Below, in pieces: positions 44,204-54,200 of a DNA stretch of 64,000 nucleotides. The notes beneath the pieces are model-generated. The model saw nothing but the letters and a program-made list of their open reading frames with translations. It made no database searches and had not been told where the DNA came from. Position 1 is the stretch's first letter. Each line of letters starts with the position of its first letter. Source of the stretch: Candidatus Wallbacteria bacterium (GTDB lineage Bacteria; Muiribacteriota; JAQTZZ01); the NCBI GenBank assembly GCA_028687545.1, contig JAQTZZ010000017.1:9417-73416 (forward strand). Reading direction: 5' to 3'. Made by a program: the position numbers and the translations under genes.

Positions 44204-44435
44204 AGCTTCCCTTTCTTAGAGCAGCATCCTGCCTTCCCTGGTTCAACCTCTTGAGAAGTTTATGGTTGGTAAGAATTTCCTCGGTCTCAAATTCATCGGT
44301 AAAAAAGAATTCTTCAACCTGATGCAGGGCAAAAGTAGTGATCAGATTGGCGATACTGCGGTTTTCTATCCTGGAGGCATCCAGAAATAGTTTGTAAATA
44401 TCGTCTTCCAGTCTCAGAGTAACTGTTTTGGGCAT
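44193..44435 (-). CDS. Antitoxin of the second RelE-type pair
   Basis: 80 residues. The start TVTLRLEDDIYKLFLDAS followed by NRSIANLITTFA looks like a ribbon-helix-helix domain, and the acidic tail (FFFTDEFETEE) fits toxin binding. A Shine-Dalgarno (AGAGG) lies before the ATG and a near-consensus promoter at 44466-44494. It overlaps the toxin gene. Confidence 0.85.
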   Translation of the reverse strand: MPKTVTLRLEDDIYKLFLDASRIENRSIANLITTFALHQVEEFFFTDEFETEEILTNHKLLKRLNQGRQDAALRKGSFVE

Positions 44436-44465
44436 AAAAAACCTCTATGCATTCATTTTAATTCT

Positions 44466-44494
44466 ATTATATTCTAAATGAACTCAAGAATCAA
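44466..44494 (-). promoter_or_regulatory. Promoter of the second toxin-antitoxin pair
   Basis: Minus strand: TTGATT (44489-44494), 17 bases, TATAAT (44466-44471). No paired palindromes like those of the first pair are seen. Confidence 0.8.
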
Positions 44495-44525
44495 GATCCC
44501 AACAGTGTGGAAGGAATGTGGGAAC

Positions 44526-44563
44526 GGGGTCGTTTCTCGTCATTTGACAAAGTCGAGAATCAA
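44526..44563. repeat. Intergenic repeat copy 3
   Basis: 38 bases beginning GGGGTCGTTTCTCGTCATTT, 33 of 38 identical to the copy at 43872-43909. Together the two copies bracket the second toxin-antitoxin pair in direct orientation. A shared GACCCCGTT end also appears near 48252 beside the other giant gene. Confidence 0.8.
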
Positions 44564-44642
44564 CGCTGAATATTAGCACTTCACTTTCTCTGTTTTATGG
44601 CTATAATTAATTTATAAGCGAATTCTGCGGAGAAGGTTGTAG

Positions 44643-44993
44643 ATGGTAATCAGTTCAAGATCAATAGATAATGGTGAGCACGGACCTGTGACAGTAATCA
44701 GCCTGGACGGTGAGCTTGATTATTTCAATGATGAAATGGTGCTCGGATATTTCGACAAAGTCTGTTCTGAAGAAAAAATTAAAGTCGCCCTGGATTTAGC
44801 TGGAGTTACCTATATCAACAGTATCGGCATGGGCACGATCAAGAAATTGTTCGTTGATCTCAAGAAAAACGGCGGCAGACTTGTGGTTTACAGACCAAAC
44901 CCGCAGATCAGAAAAGTATTCGAAATCACTAAGATCAACAGGTTCATACCCATTTACCCCAGCGAAACCGAAGCGCTGGAAAATCTGATATAA
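44643..44993 (+). CDS. STAS-domain anti-sigma-factor antagonist-like protein
   Basis: 116 residues, one STAS domain. VISLDGELDYFN begins the fold and YINSIGMGTIKKLF carries Ser60, the usual phosphorylation site of SpoIIAA-like proteins. Such proteins switch anti-sigma kinases or act as adaptors in stress signalling. No partner kinase or phosphatase is near. The gene has a TATAAT at 44602-44607 and a good Shine-Dalgarno (GGAGAAGG). Its stop is 29 bases before oraS, so it may be co-transcribed with the ornithine aminomutase genes, an unusual link. Confidence 0.9.
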   Translation: MVISSRSIDNGEHGPVTVISLDGELDYFNDEMVLGYFDKVCSEEKIKVALDLAGVTYINSIGMGTIKKLFVDLKKNGGRLVVYRPNPQIRKVFEITKINRFIPIYPSETEALENLI

Positions 44994-44994
44994 T

Positions 44995-45021
44995 AATCCC
45001 CAATATCCATTTTGGGGGATT
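44995..45021 (+). promoter_or_regulatory. Hairpin covering the oraS ribosome-binding site
   Basis: AATCCCC (44995-45001) can pair with GGGGATT (45015-45021), with a 13-base loop. The GGGGG in the right arm is the likely Shine-Dalgarno of oraS, five bases before its ATG. The hairpin could limit oraS translation or act as a weak terminator after the STAS gene; there is no T-run. Confidence 0.5.
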
Positions 45022-45022
45022 C

Positions 45023-45385
45023 ATGGAACGCAAAGACGATTTCGAGAAAAGACGCAAACACCTTGCAAAAATGACTGACGAGCAGCTCAAGGCCAGATTC
45101 TGGGAGCTGGCTGATAAGCTGGTGGAACCGCTTGTCGAACTCGCTGAAACTCATACTTCGCCTTCAATCGAACGCTCAGTTATCCTGAGAATGGGCTTTT
45201 CTTCCCTGGATGCCAGGATAATTGTAGATAAAGTCAGGGAAGCCGGATTGCTTGGCAAAGGGGCCGGGCATGTGGTACTGAAGCTTTCACAGCAGCAGAA
45301 GACCGGGATCGAAGAAGCAGGCCAGGCGATCATCAAAGGTGCTGATCTTTCCGGACTCTTTGCAGAGGAGGCTCCCAATGCTTAA
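45023..45385 (+). CDS. oraS: D-ornithine 4,5-aminomutase, small subunit
   Basis: 120 residues, matching the OraS subunit. RSVILRMGFSSLDARIIVDK and GKGAGHVVLKLS are characteristic. With OraE it forms the adenosylcobalamin- and PLP-dependent enzyme that moves the amino group of D-ornithine to give 2,4-diaminopentanoate. Its stop overlaps the oraE start by eight bases, so the two are translationally coupled. A hairpin may mask its ribosome-binding site. Confidence 0.92.
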   Translation: MERKDDFEKRRKHLAKMTDEQLKARFWELADKLVEPLVELAETHTSPSIERSVILRMGFSSLDARIIVDKVREAGLLGKGAGHVVLKLSQQQKTGIEEAGQAIIKGADLSGLFAEEAPNA

Positions 45386-47558
45386 AAAAGACGAAAAGCT
45401 GAATATCCCGGAAATCCTCAAGGATCTCGATCAATACAGGCCGAGACGCAAAGGCTGGACCTGGAGGAAGAAGAAACCAGGCCTTAAAATGCACAGATTC
45501 GTATTCCACGAGTGCTCAGAGCCGCTCAAAAATTCCATCCCTCTTCCTGCTGCCAAGCATTTTGAAGGAATCGACCCGCAGCCTGACTGCGTGATCACCA
45601 CTGAGATCGCTTCAGGACGTTTCGAGGACGATATCAGGAGAATGCGGATGGCTGCCTGGCATGGAGCAGACCATCTGATGGTGATCCGAACTCTCGGCCA
45701 GTCCCATTTTGACGGACTGATCGAAGGCAGTCCCGAAGGCGTGGGAGGAGTGCCGATTACCCGGAAACAGGTCAGGGCAACCCGCAAAGCGCTGGACATG
45801 ATAGAAGACGAGGTCGGCCGCAACATCAATTTCCATTCCTATGTCTCAGGCATCGCAGGTCCTGAAATCGCGGTGATGTATGCTGAAGAAGGAGTCAACG
45901 GCGCGCATCAGGACCCTCAATACAATGTGCTTTACCGGAACATCAATATGTACCGCTCCTTCGTGGACGCGGCTGTCGCCAAAAAACTGATGGCAGACGC
46001 AGGCATTTTCCAGATCGACGGTGCCCACAATGCGAACGCTACAGCCAAGCAGGCCTGGTGCGTGATGCCTGAGCTGCTTGTCCAGCACGGCATCAATTGC
46101 GCCTATTCGGCAGCTGTCGGCATGCCGAAAGGGCAGATCGGGCTTTCCACTGTGCCGCCCAATTCCCCTCCTGCACCTAAAATGTGGTATGACCTGCCTT
46201 ATGCAGTAGCCTTGCGCGAACTGTTCAGCGAATACAAGATGCGTGCCCAGCAGAACACCCGCTACATGGAATCAGACATGGAAGAAGCCACTATCACCCA
46301 TGTGATCGACACTCTGATCTCCAGGCTGACCAGCGTTGACATCCAGTCCACAATCACACCCGACGAGGGAAGGAACGTGCCCTGGCATTACAACAATATC
46401 CGCGGCACTACCACGGCCAAGCAGACTCTGGTGGCTCTGGACGGGCTGCGTGAACTGGTCAAGCTGGATTTCGACGGGCCATTGGGAGCCATGGTGCGCG
46501 AGCTCAAGGAGCGGGCAGTGCTCTTCATGGAGGAAATGATCGAACTGGGCGGCTATTTCGCCACAGTGGAAGCCGGATTTTTCGTGGATTCAGGCAAATA
46601 CCCTGAGCGGCACGGAGACGGGATTGTGCGGAAATCCGACGGAGGGGTAAGTTCAGATACTATTTGTAAACGTGACAAAGATTATCTGGCGCCTGTCTGC
46701 AGCCATTTCGGTTACAACACCGCAAAAAAGAAGGATCCCTGTAAAGCAATCGGCGGCTGCACTCTCTGCGACCCTGATAAAATCAAATATATCGATGAGC
46801 TGGACCAGAACGACAATGCAGGGAAGAGGCTTGCAAAAAAGATCGAGGACGAAGCGAAGAATCTCTTGAAGCCTGAAGTGGAATGGCATGGAGATGGAAT
46901 TGTGACGGTCAGCATTTTCCTGCCTGAGCGGGAAGAAGTGGCTCGCGAAGCTGCGCTCGAGATCGGCAGAAAAATGAATCTGATGGACCCTCAGGTGATA
47001 CATACGCAGGTGCTTCACCCTGCCGAAGGCACATACCTGGAAATCAAGGGGGTGGTGCCGTTCGCTGTGGACAAGACCAAGCTCAAGATCCCGCAGAAAG
47101 TCGAACTGCTCTCAGACGCTGTGATCGAAACTGAGACCAAGAAGCGCAAGCTGAAGGTTGTCGGCGGAACTGTAGGCGAAGACGAGCATTCGGTCGGCAT
47201 GCAGGAAATCCTGAACATCAAGCACGGAGGCATCGAGAAATACGGATTCGAATGCCATTATCTGGGCACATCCGTCTCGATCGAGAAGATGATCAATGCT
47301 GCCATAGAAACCGGCGCCAGTATCATCATGATTTCAACCATCATCACCCATAACGACGTGCATGTCTCAAACATGAAGAAGCTGCACAACCTCTGCATTG
47401 AGCGCGGCATCAGGGACCGCGTTTTCCTGATCGCTGGCGGCACTCAGGTGACAGATGAAGCAGCCAGGGAATGCGGGATGGACGCCGGTTTCGGCCGCGG
47501 CACAAAGGGCAACATGGTGGCGAGCTTCATCATAAAAAAAATGATGGGAATGACTTAG
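45378..47558 (+). CDS. oraE: D-ornithine 4,5-aminomutase, large subunit
   Basis: 726 residues from ATG 45378, chosen because GAGGAGG lies just upstream; thirteen earlier codons are rejected. The N-terminal barrel (about 1-500) binds substrate and PLP. The C-terminal Rossmann domain has the cobalamin motif DEHSVG, with Asp602 and His604 as lower axial ligand. HNDVHVSNMKKL (around Lys667/668) follows, in the region expected to hold the PLP lysine. The product is the substrate of the dehydrogenase at 17.1 kb. The thiolytic enzymes that finish the pathway (ortA, ortB) and ornithine racemase are not in the window. Confidence 0.94.
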   Translation: MLKKDEKLNIPEILKDLDQYRPRRKGWTWRKKKPGLKMHRFVFHECSEPLKNSIPLPAAKHFEGIDPQPDCVITTEIASGRFEDDIRRMRMAAWHGADHLMVIRTLGQSHFDGLIEGSPEGVGGVPITRKQVRATRKALDMIEDEVGRNINFHSYVSGIAGPEIAVMYAEEGVNGAHQDPQYNVLYRNINMYRSFVDAAVAKKLMADAGIFQIDGAHNANATAKQAWCVMPELLVQHGINCAYSAAVGMPKGQIGLSTVPPNSPPAPKMWYDLPYAVALRELFSEYKMRAQQNTRYMESDMEEATITHVIDTLISRLTSVDIQSTITPDEGRNVPWHYNNIRGTTTAKQTLVALDGLRELVKLDFDGPLGAMVRELKERAVLFMEEMIELGGYFATVEAGFFVDSGKYPERHGDGIVRKSDGGVSSDTICKRDKDYLAPVCSHFGYNTAKKKDPCKAIGGCTLCDPDKIKYIDELDQNDNAGKRLAKKIEDEAKNLLKPEVEWHGDGIVTVSIFLPEREEVAREAALEIGRKMNLMDPQVIHTQVLHPAEGTYLEIKGVVPFAVDKTKLKIPQKVELLSDAVIETETKKRKLKVVGGTVGEDEHSVGMQEILNIKHGGIEKYGFECHYLGTSVSIEKMINAAIETGASIIMISTIITHNDVHVSNMKKLHNLCIERGIRDRVFLIAGGTQVTDEAARECGMDAGFGRGTKGNMVASFIIKKMMGMT

Positions 47559-47567
47559 GGACGCGAT

Positions 47568-48089
47568 TTAGAGCAATCGATTCAGCAGCTTTTCAGGTAC
47601 CATTTCCTCTAATTCCGGAGCAGTTTCAAGCAAACGCTGAATATCTGCCAGATCCTTCTGCCTTTTGCTCGATCTGCGCGAATCATCCGAAGCTGCCCAG
47701 ATTTTACCCTGCAGAACGTCTCTGATGTCTGCAACAGGCAGCAGATAGCCAAGAGTACGCTTTTTTTGGGCTCTGGAAATGAAATTCTGATACCTTGGAT
47801 CTGTCTGGATCTGGATTCTGAGGTCCGAGCCTTTTACCGAGATATTGACGCTGTTTTCAAATTCAGTCAATGCATATTTTTTTTTCAATACTTCCAGCAG
47901 TGTTTCTATTCCATCAGCAGTGATCACAATATCCAAGTCCAGGCTCACAACCGGTTCGGCATAAGCATTCACCGCCAGTCCGCCGATGACGCAGAAACTA
48001 ATTTTCCGGCTTTTCAACAAGCCGATGAAGGATTTGACAAAATCCTTTTTGCATCCTGAAGCGCGCTGATAAAATTCCTTAGCTGTCAT
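47568..48089 (-). CDS. Nucleotidyltransferase-fold protein (AbiEii/MNT type)
   Basis: 173 residues. The core is VIGGLAVNAYAEPVVSLDLD with GG at 36-37 and Asp51/Asp53 as metal ligands. The rest is helical with a DLADIQRLLE segment, as in DUF1814/AbiEii-like proteins. Family members transfer nucleotides to proteins or RNA and often act as toxins, antitoxins or phage-defence components. No partner gene lies beside it, so it may be an orphan. The gene is convergent with oraE, nine bases away. A perfect palindrome lies about 75 bases upstream of its start. Confidence 0.82.
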   Translation of the reverse strand: MTAKEFYQRASGCKKDFVKSFIGLLKSRKISFCVIGGLAVNAYAEPVVSLDLDIVITADGIETLLEVLKKKYALTEFENSVNISVKGSDLRIQIQTDPRYQNFISRAQKKRTLGYLLPVADIRDVLQGKIWAASDDSRRSSKRQKDLADIQRLLETAPELEEMVPEKLLNRLL

Positions 48090-48165
48090 TGTTAAAGCAT
48101 ATTATGGCGCAATCAGATTGTCAAATGCCAATATAGTGGAGTAGACGCAAGCCAAGAAAATTATC

Positions 48166-48193
48166 CAGTCAATTGACATATGTCAATTGACTG
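48166..48193. promoter_or_regulatory. Perfect 28-base palindrome
   Basis: Each 14-base half is CAGTCAATTGACAT read on its own strand, with no central spacer. It is followed on the minus strand by GATAATTTTC. It could be an operator for the nucleotidyltransferase gene (start at 48089) or an AT-rich terminator hairpin after the giant kelch lipoprotein gene (stop at 48271). The rest of 48090-48270 shows no gene. Confidence 0.8.
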
Positions 48194-48270
48194 ACAAGAC
48201 GCGCTCCCGGAAACACACAAAACACAGGAAATGTGCAATGTTCAGGTCTGACCCCGTTCTTCGTTAATCG

Positions 48271-51200
48271 TTAATATCTCAGCCTGACCATGCTCATCCA
48301 GGCGGCTGCACCGGCACCGGAATTTTCCTGTATTCTGACCGTATTTGATCCTGTGGTGAAATTCGAGGCTGGAATCGTGTAATCCATAAAGGTATCTGAT
48401 TCGGCATGATGGTTGTTCCAATACATTGGACTCGTGTTGCCATTGATGATGATATCAGTGTAGGTCTTGTTCACCCCGCCACTTATTACACCACATAATG
48501 TGAAGATAAAATCATGCTGGCCAGTGAAAGTGAAATCAATGTATTTGCCGGCAGGGATTGCCCAGTGATTGCCGTAACTTGTGCTGTAGGTGACACCGCT
48601 GCCCATTGCACAGGACATACCTGTAGCGACAGCTGGATTCTGATTCAGCTGCACGCTCATGATGTTGACTGTCAGTTTGCGACTCACTGTGACTTCGTTT
48701 TCCGCATAGCGAGCAACAAGGATAGAGGGCCCCAGATCCGACTGTGCAGTGAATGTGCCGTCATCATTCAGCACCGCATTGCCGCTCGCCACTGACCAGA
48801 TGAAGCTCCTGCTGATGAATGATCCATCATTGTACTGGACCTCACCGGTCGGAAGCAGGTAAACCTGGCTCATCCCGAGAAACAGGTCTGTATACCACAA
48901 GCTGATGTCGACTGGGGTGTTGTCTGCAGTGAAAGTGGTTCCCCAGATGGTGTTCATCGGACCCGGATCTCCGCCTGCAATGTACAGCCTGTTGTTAAGA
49001 ATAAAGGAACTTGGTCTGGCTCTCTGTGTGAAGACAGAGGTTGGATCGAATTTGGTCCAGTTGACGCCATTGCTGGAATACCAGACATCTGATCCTCCTG
49101 AACCAGTCAGGACCCACATCTTGTTGTCGAACACGGCTGCGGTGAAATCGGTTCTTGCCCCCCAGTAAGGAGCAGCAGGTGTGACGGTATTCCAGGTTAT
49201 GCCGTCTTCCGAATTATAGATGTCTCCAAGATTGCCGCCGCTGTTCCTGCCTCCCATGACCCAGAGTTTGCCATCGTAGACCAGGCACTGATGCCCGACT
49301 CTGCCGGGGAATTTTCCGCTCGCCATGGACGTCCAGACCTGGCCGTCCGGAGAGCTGGAGACATCGGACAGGAAACTGGATCCGTCGTATCCGGCGATCA
49401 CCCAGAGCTTGTTGTTGAAAGCCAGGGCAAAGTCATAGTTGTCGCGCTTGGTAAAAGGAGTGGTCTGGCCCATTGAAGTCCAGCCTGCACCTGTCGAACA
49501 CCAGACACTGTTGAGCTGGCCGCTGTTGTTTCCGCCCAGCACCCAGATTCTGCCCTTGAAGCTTACGCTGCCGAATCCACCATTTTTAGAGGGCAGGTTT
49601 GAACCAGCAGTCCAGGCAGTCAAATTTGAAGAATGCCAGGTATCATTTCCTGCGGATGAAACTCCGCCTATCACCCAGACTTCGCCGCTGTGGACCGGCG
49701 TACCGAAAGCGCTGCGTCCGCCCCAGGCCGGGTTTGCCATCTGCGCCCAGTTGGAAAAATGAAGCACTAATCTGCGACTGACTGTGACGGAATTTTCCGT
49801 ATAACTGGCAGAGAGTTCTACGGTGCCGCCGAGCGTTCCTCTGGTATAGGTGGTTCCTTCAAGGCTGCCTTCGCCTGTGGTAAAGCTCCAGGCAAGATCA
49901 TGGGGTGCGAAAGTCCCTTCGTTGTATTGGATTTCGCCTGTTGCAGGTAGAGAATACGAATTCACTTCCAGCGTGACTTCAGTGGTGGGCAGGTTGATGT
50001 CTACTGGCGTGACTTCGGCTGTGGAGACAGAGTACCAGACGTCTTTGCGGTCGGTTGTGTCATAACCTGCAAGCACCCACATTTTCCCGCCTCCGGAAAT
50101 GGCTTTATGCCCGAAACGGGAGGGGAAATCCGCATGGGTAATAGCAGAAAACCAGCTGCTGCCGTCTGCCGAATACCAGACATCGTTCAGATAGTCTGCT
50201 CCTGTGTGTGAACCGCCGATCACCCAGAGATTATTGTTGAAGACAAGGCCTGAATGTCCGTAACGCGTAGAAAAACCGGTTCCTGTAGCTGGATTCCAGG
50301 TAATGCCGTCAGTAGAAGACCAGACATCGTTCACAGGCGCAGTGCCGTTGTAACCGCCGATCACCCACATCCTGCCGCCAAAGGTCAGGCTGATATGGCC
50401 ATGTCTGGCTGTAAAGTTTGGTGTGGCTGCAGCCTGGTACCAGTTTGTTCCATTGCTGGAATACCAGACATCCCTCTTCTCGCCGCCATTGTAGCCGCCG
50501 ATCAGCCACATCTTGTTGTCATAGACCAGGCTGGAATGGGCATATCTGCCCGGCAAGGCAGCAGTGGCCTGGTACCAGTCGGAACCGTTGCTCGAATAAA
50601 AGACATCTGTCTTGACACTGGTGCCGTTATAACCGCCGATCACCCACATCATGTCGTGGAAGACAACGCTTGTATGCCAGTGCCTGGCTGTGAATCCTGC
50701 ACTGCCTGTGACCTGGCTCCAGGTTACACCGTCTGTTGAGGAATAGACGTCATTTTTACTGACTCCTGCAACCTGTCCGCCGATCACCCAATACTGATTG
50801 TTGTAGAAAAGTGTGGTCTGATAATGCCGCGCAGCGAACGCTGGAGAAGCAGCGGCCAGCACCCATTGCGCACCTTCAGGAGCAATGTGGATTACAAGTT
50901 TTTTGCTTGCTGTCACACCGTTCAGGAAATAGGATGTAGTGAGTTCAGTTGTGCCTGCTGTATCCGGTGCAGTGAAGGTAATGTTCTCCACAGTCCCGCT
51001 GCCTGAAGTTCTTGTCCAGTTCAGATTCGAAGTTGTGAAAGTCCCGTCATTATATTGGATCTCGCCTGTCGAGGGTAAAGTATAGGTGGAACTGATTTCA
51101 ATTGTGACTTCAGTAGTGGGAAGGCCGATGTCCACTGGCGTGATCTCCGTTGTGGCGGTTGAGTACCAGACATCGTAATGTCCGCCTGTGCCGTCTCTCC

Positions 51201-54200
51201 CTGCGATCTGCCAGATCCTGTTGTTGAATATGAATCCTGCCTGACAGTCACGGGCTGAAAATGTAGAAGTTCCGGCTTGAGTCCAGCTTGTTCCGTCTGC
51301 CGAAGTCCAGATGTCTTGTTTATAAGTGCCGTTGATATTTCCATCGACCATCCATATTTTACTGTTGAATACAATGCATGAAGCATTGAATCTGGTTCCG
51401 AAACCTGCAGTGTTTGTTTCCCTGACCCAGTTTATGCCATCGCTCGACGACCAGGCATCACTGATGCCTGGGGTGCCGGCCGTGTCTATACATCCACCGA
51501 TCACCCACATTTTTCCGCCAAACACACATGCCTCGTGACCCCAGCGTGCCGGGGTGAAAGGGGTGCCTGAGGCCTGGAACCAGTCTTTACCGTTGCTTGA
51601 ATACCAGACATCATTCCTGAGGGTGTTTGTGGAGTCATTGCCTCCGATCACCCACAGCTTATTGTCAAAGACAAGTCCTGCATGACCTTGCCTGGCTGCA
51701 AAGCCGGCTGCTCCAGTGATCTGAGTCCAGGTCCTGCCGTCAGGGGAAGAGTAGACATCATTAATTGCACCAGAAGCACATAATCCGCCGATTATCCAAA
51801 GCTTGCCCTGAAATGAGAGGAGAACCTGATTGTAACGGCCAGTAAAGCCGGCAGCAGTTTCCTGATCCCAGGTTGTTCCGTCTGCAGATGACCAGACATC
51901 GTTCATGCAAGTCGTAAAATCCCAACCACCGATCACCCACATCTTGTCCTTGAACGATACTCCCTTATGAGCAAATCGTTTTGTAAATCCCGCATTGTCA
52001 GCGGCCTTGATCCAGTCTGAAACATGGAGTACAAACTTGCGGCTGACTTTTACTGAGTTTTCAGTATAGCTTGCCAAGAGTTCGACAGTTCCGCCATGCG
52101 TTCCCCTGTTATATGTGGATCCTGCCAGGCTGCCTTCGCCTGTGGAAATGCTCCAGGTAAGAGCCTGTGCAGCTAAAGTCCCGTCATTATTCTGAACCTC
52201 GCCAGTGGGTGTCAGAGAGTAAGAAAGTACTTCCAGGGTGACTTCAGTGGTGGCTAGGCTGATGTCCACAGGCGTGACTGGAGATGAAGCGACTGAATGC
52301 CAGACGTCACGGGCATATGAAACATTGACGTTCCCGCCGATCTCCCACATTTTGTCGTTCCAGACGAGCGAAGTATTGTCAAACCTGCCGGGAAATTCAG
52401 CATGGTCTGTGGCCAGAAACCAGTCAGCGCCATTCGAGGAATACCAAACGTCATTGGCGAAAGTGACTGATACATTGCCTCCGATCACCCACATTCTGTT
52501 TTTGAATACTGCACCTGTGTGCGCCAGACGGTCCGGGAATGCCGCGTGATCCTTGGCAGGATACCATTTCGCGCCGTCTGTAGAATACCAGACGTCATTG
52601 CTGAAAGCTGTGGAGATGTTGCCTCCGATCACCCACATTTTGCCGTCATAGACAAGTACCTTGTGATTCAGGCGGCCAGGGAAATCAGCATGGTCCTTCA
52701 CCAGATCCCATTTTATGCCATCCGCTGAAGACCAGACATCATTTCCGAAGGCATTGGAGATGTTGCCGCCGATTACCCACATTTTTCCGTTGAAAACGAC
52801 GGCAGCGTGCTGGGTTCTGCCTGGAAAATCCGCATGATCCTTGGTCAGATACCAGTCTGCGCCGTTCGAGGAAGACCACACGTCATTGGCATAAGTGGAA
52901 GAGATGTTGCCGCCGATCACCCACATTCTGCCGTTAAAGGCAACTGCAGCGTGCTGAGTCCTGTCCGGAAAATCCGCATGGTCTTTGGCCTGGGTCCAGT
53001 TGATGCCGTTTGAAGTATACCAGACGTCATTGTTATAAGTGGCTGTAATGTTGCCGCCGATCACCCACATTTTTCCGTCAAAGTTGACACTGGCAAACTC
53101 GGTTCTGCCGGGAAACTCGGCAGTCTGAGCAGCCAGCACCCATTCAGCTCCGACATTGATCACCTGCACTGTCAGCACCCTGCTGACAGTGACGCCGTTT
53201 CCTGTATGTTCAGCCTGCAGCTCCACTGTGCCGTATGTTCCAGGGCTTGTATAAGTGTAACCGTCCAAACTCAAATTGCCGTTGCCTGATTTTTTCGACC
53301 AGATGATGTTTCCGCTGCTGAAACTGCCGTCATTAAACTGGATCTCTGCAGTCGTCGGTAGAGTGTAAGTTTCATTCGTGACCAAGCTGATCAGCGTATT
53401 CTGCAGATTGATGTCCACAGGTGTGTTGTTTGCAATGGCGGTTGAATGCCAGACATCGTTCAGGGGAGTTTGCAGATTTGGACCATTGTCACCGCCTGTG
53501 ACCCACATCCTATTCTGGAAAACCACCCCGCTCTGCACCCATCTTGAATCCCAGGTTGCATTCTCTACTGCTTTTACCCAGTTTATCCCGTCTGCTGAAT
53601 TCCAGATGTCATTATTAATACTATATGGAATGGATGGGAAGTTGTCGCAACCACCCATGATCCAGAGTTTGTTGGAAAATACGAGACAGGTGTGCCCGGT
53701 TCTGGCGCTCCAGGGAGCCGCGGTCTGTGTCCATTGAACACCGTCTGAAGATGACCATACATCATTTTCCAAGGTGGAACCGGAACCGCCAATTGCCCAC
53801 ATTCTGCCGCCGAAAACCAGACACTGGAAAGTATTTCTTATGCTCCAGGGAGCTGCTGAGGTAGCCTGAATCCAACTAGTTCCATTCGCCGAATACCAAA
53901 CGTCATTTTTCTTGTTGCCAGTGTTGTCTGAACCACCGAGCACCCACATCCTGTTATCGAAAACCAGGCTGCTGTGACCGTATCGTTTGGACCAGGCTGC
54001 ATCCGCATTTTGCAACCAGTTGTTCCCGTCCGTTGTATGCCATACATCGTTTGTCTGATTAGCTCCGTTGGGACCCCCACCCATTACCCAGAGTTCGTTT
54101 TTAAAAACCAAGCAGGTCAAACTTCTTCGCGGGCTCCAACCAGGGACAGCAGATTGTGTCCAGTTGACTCCGTCAGCAGAAGACCAGACTTCGTTGTTAG

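Noticed and set aside
48195-48270. Possible insertion-sequence remnant beside the giant lipoprotein gene (AGGTCTGACCCCGTTC)
   Set aside because: Only a short motif resembling sequences seen near some transposases; no transposase or paired ends are present, so it is not called as a mobile element.
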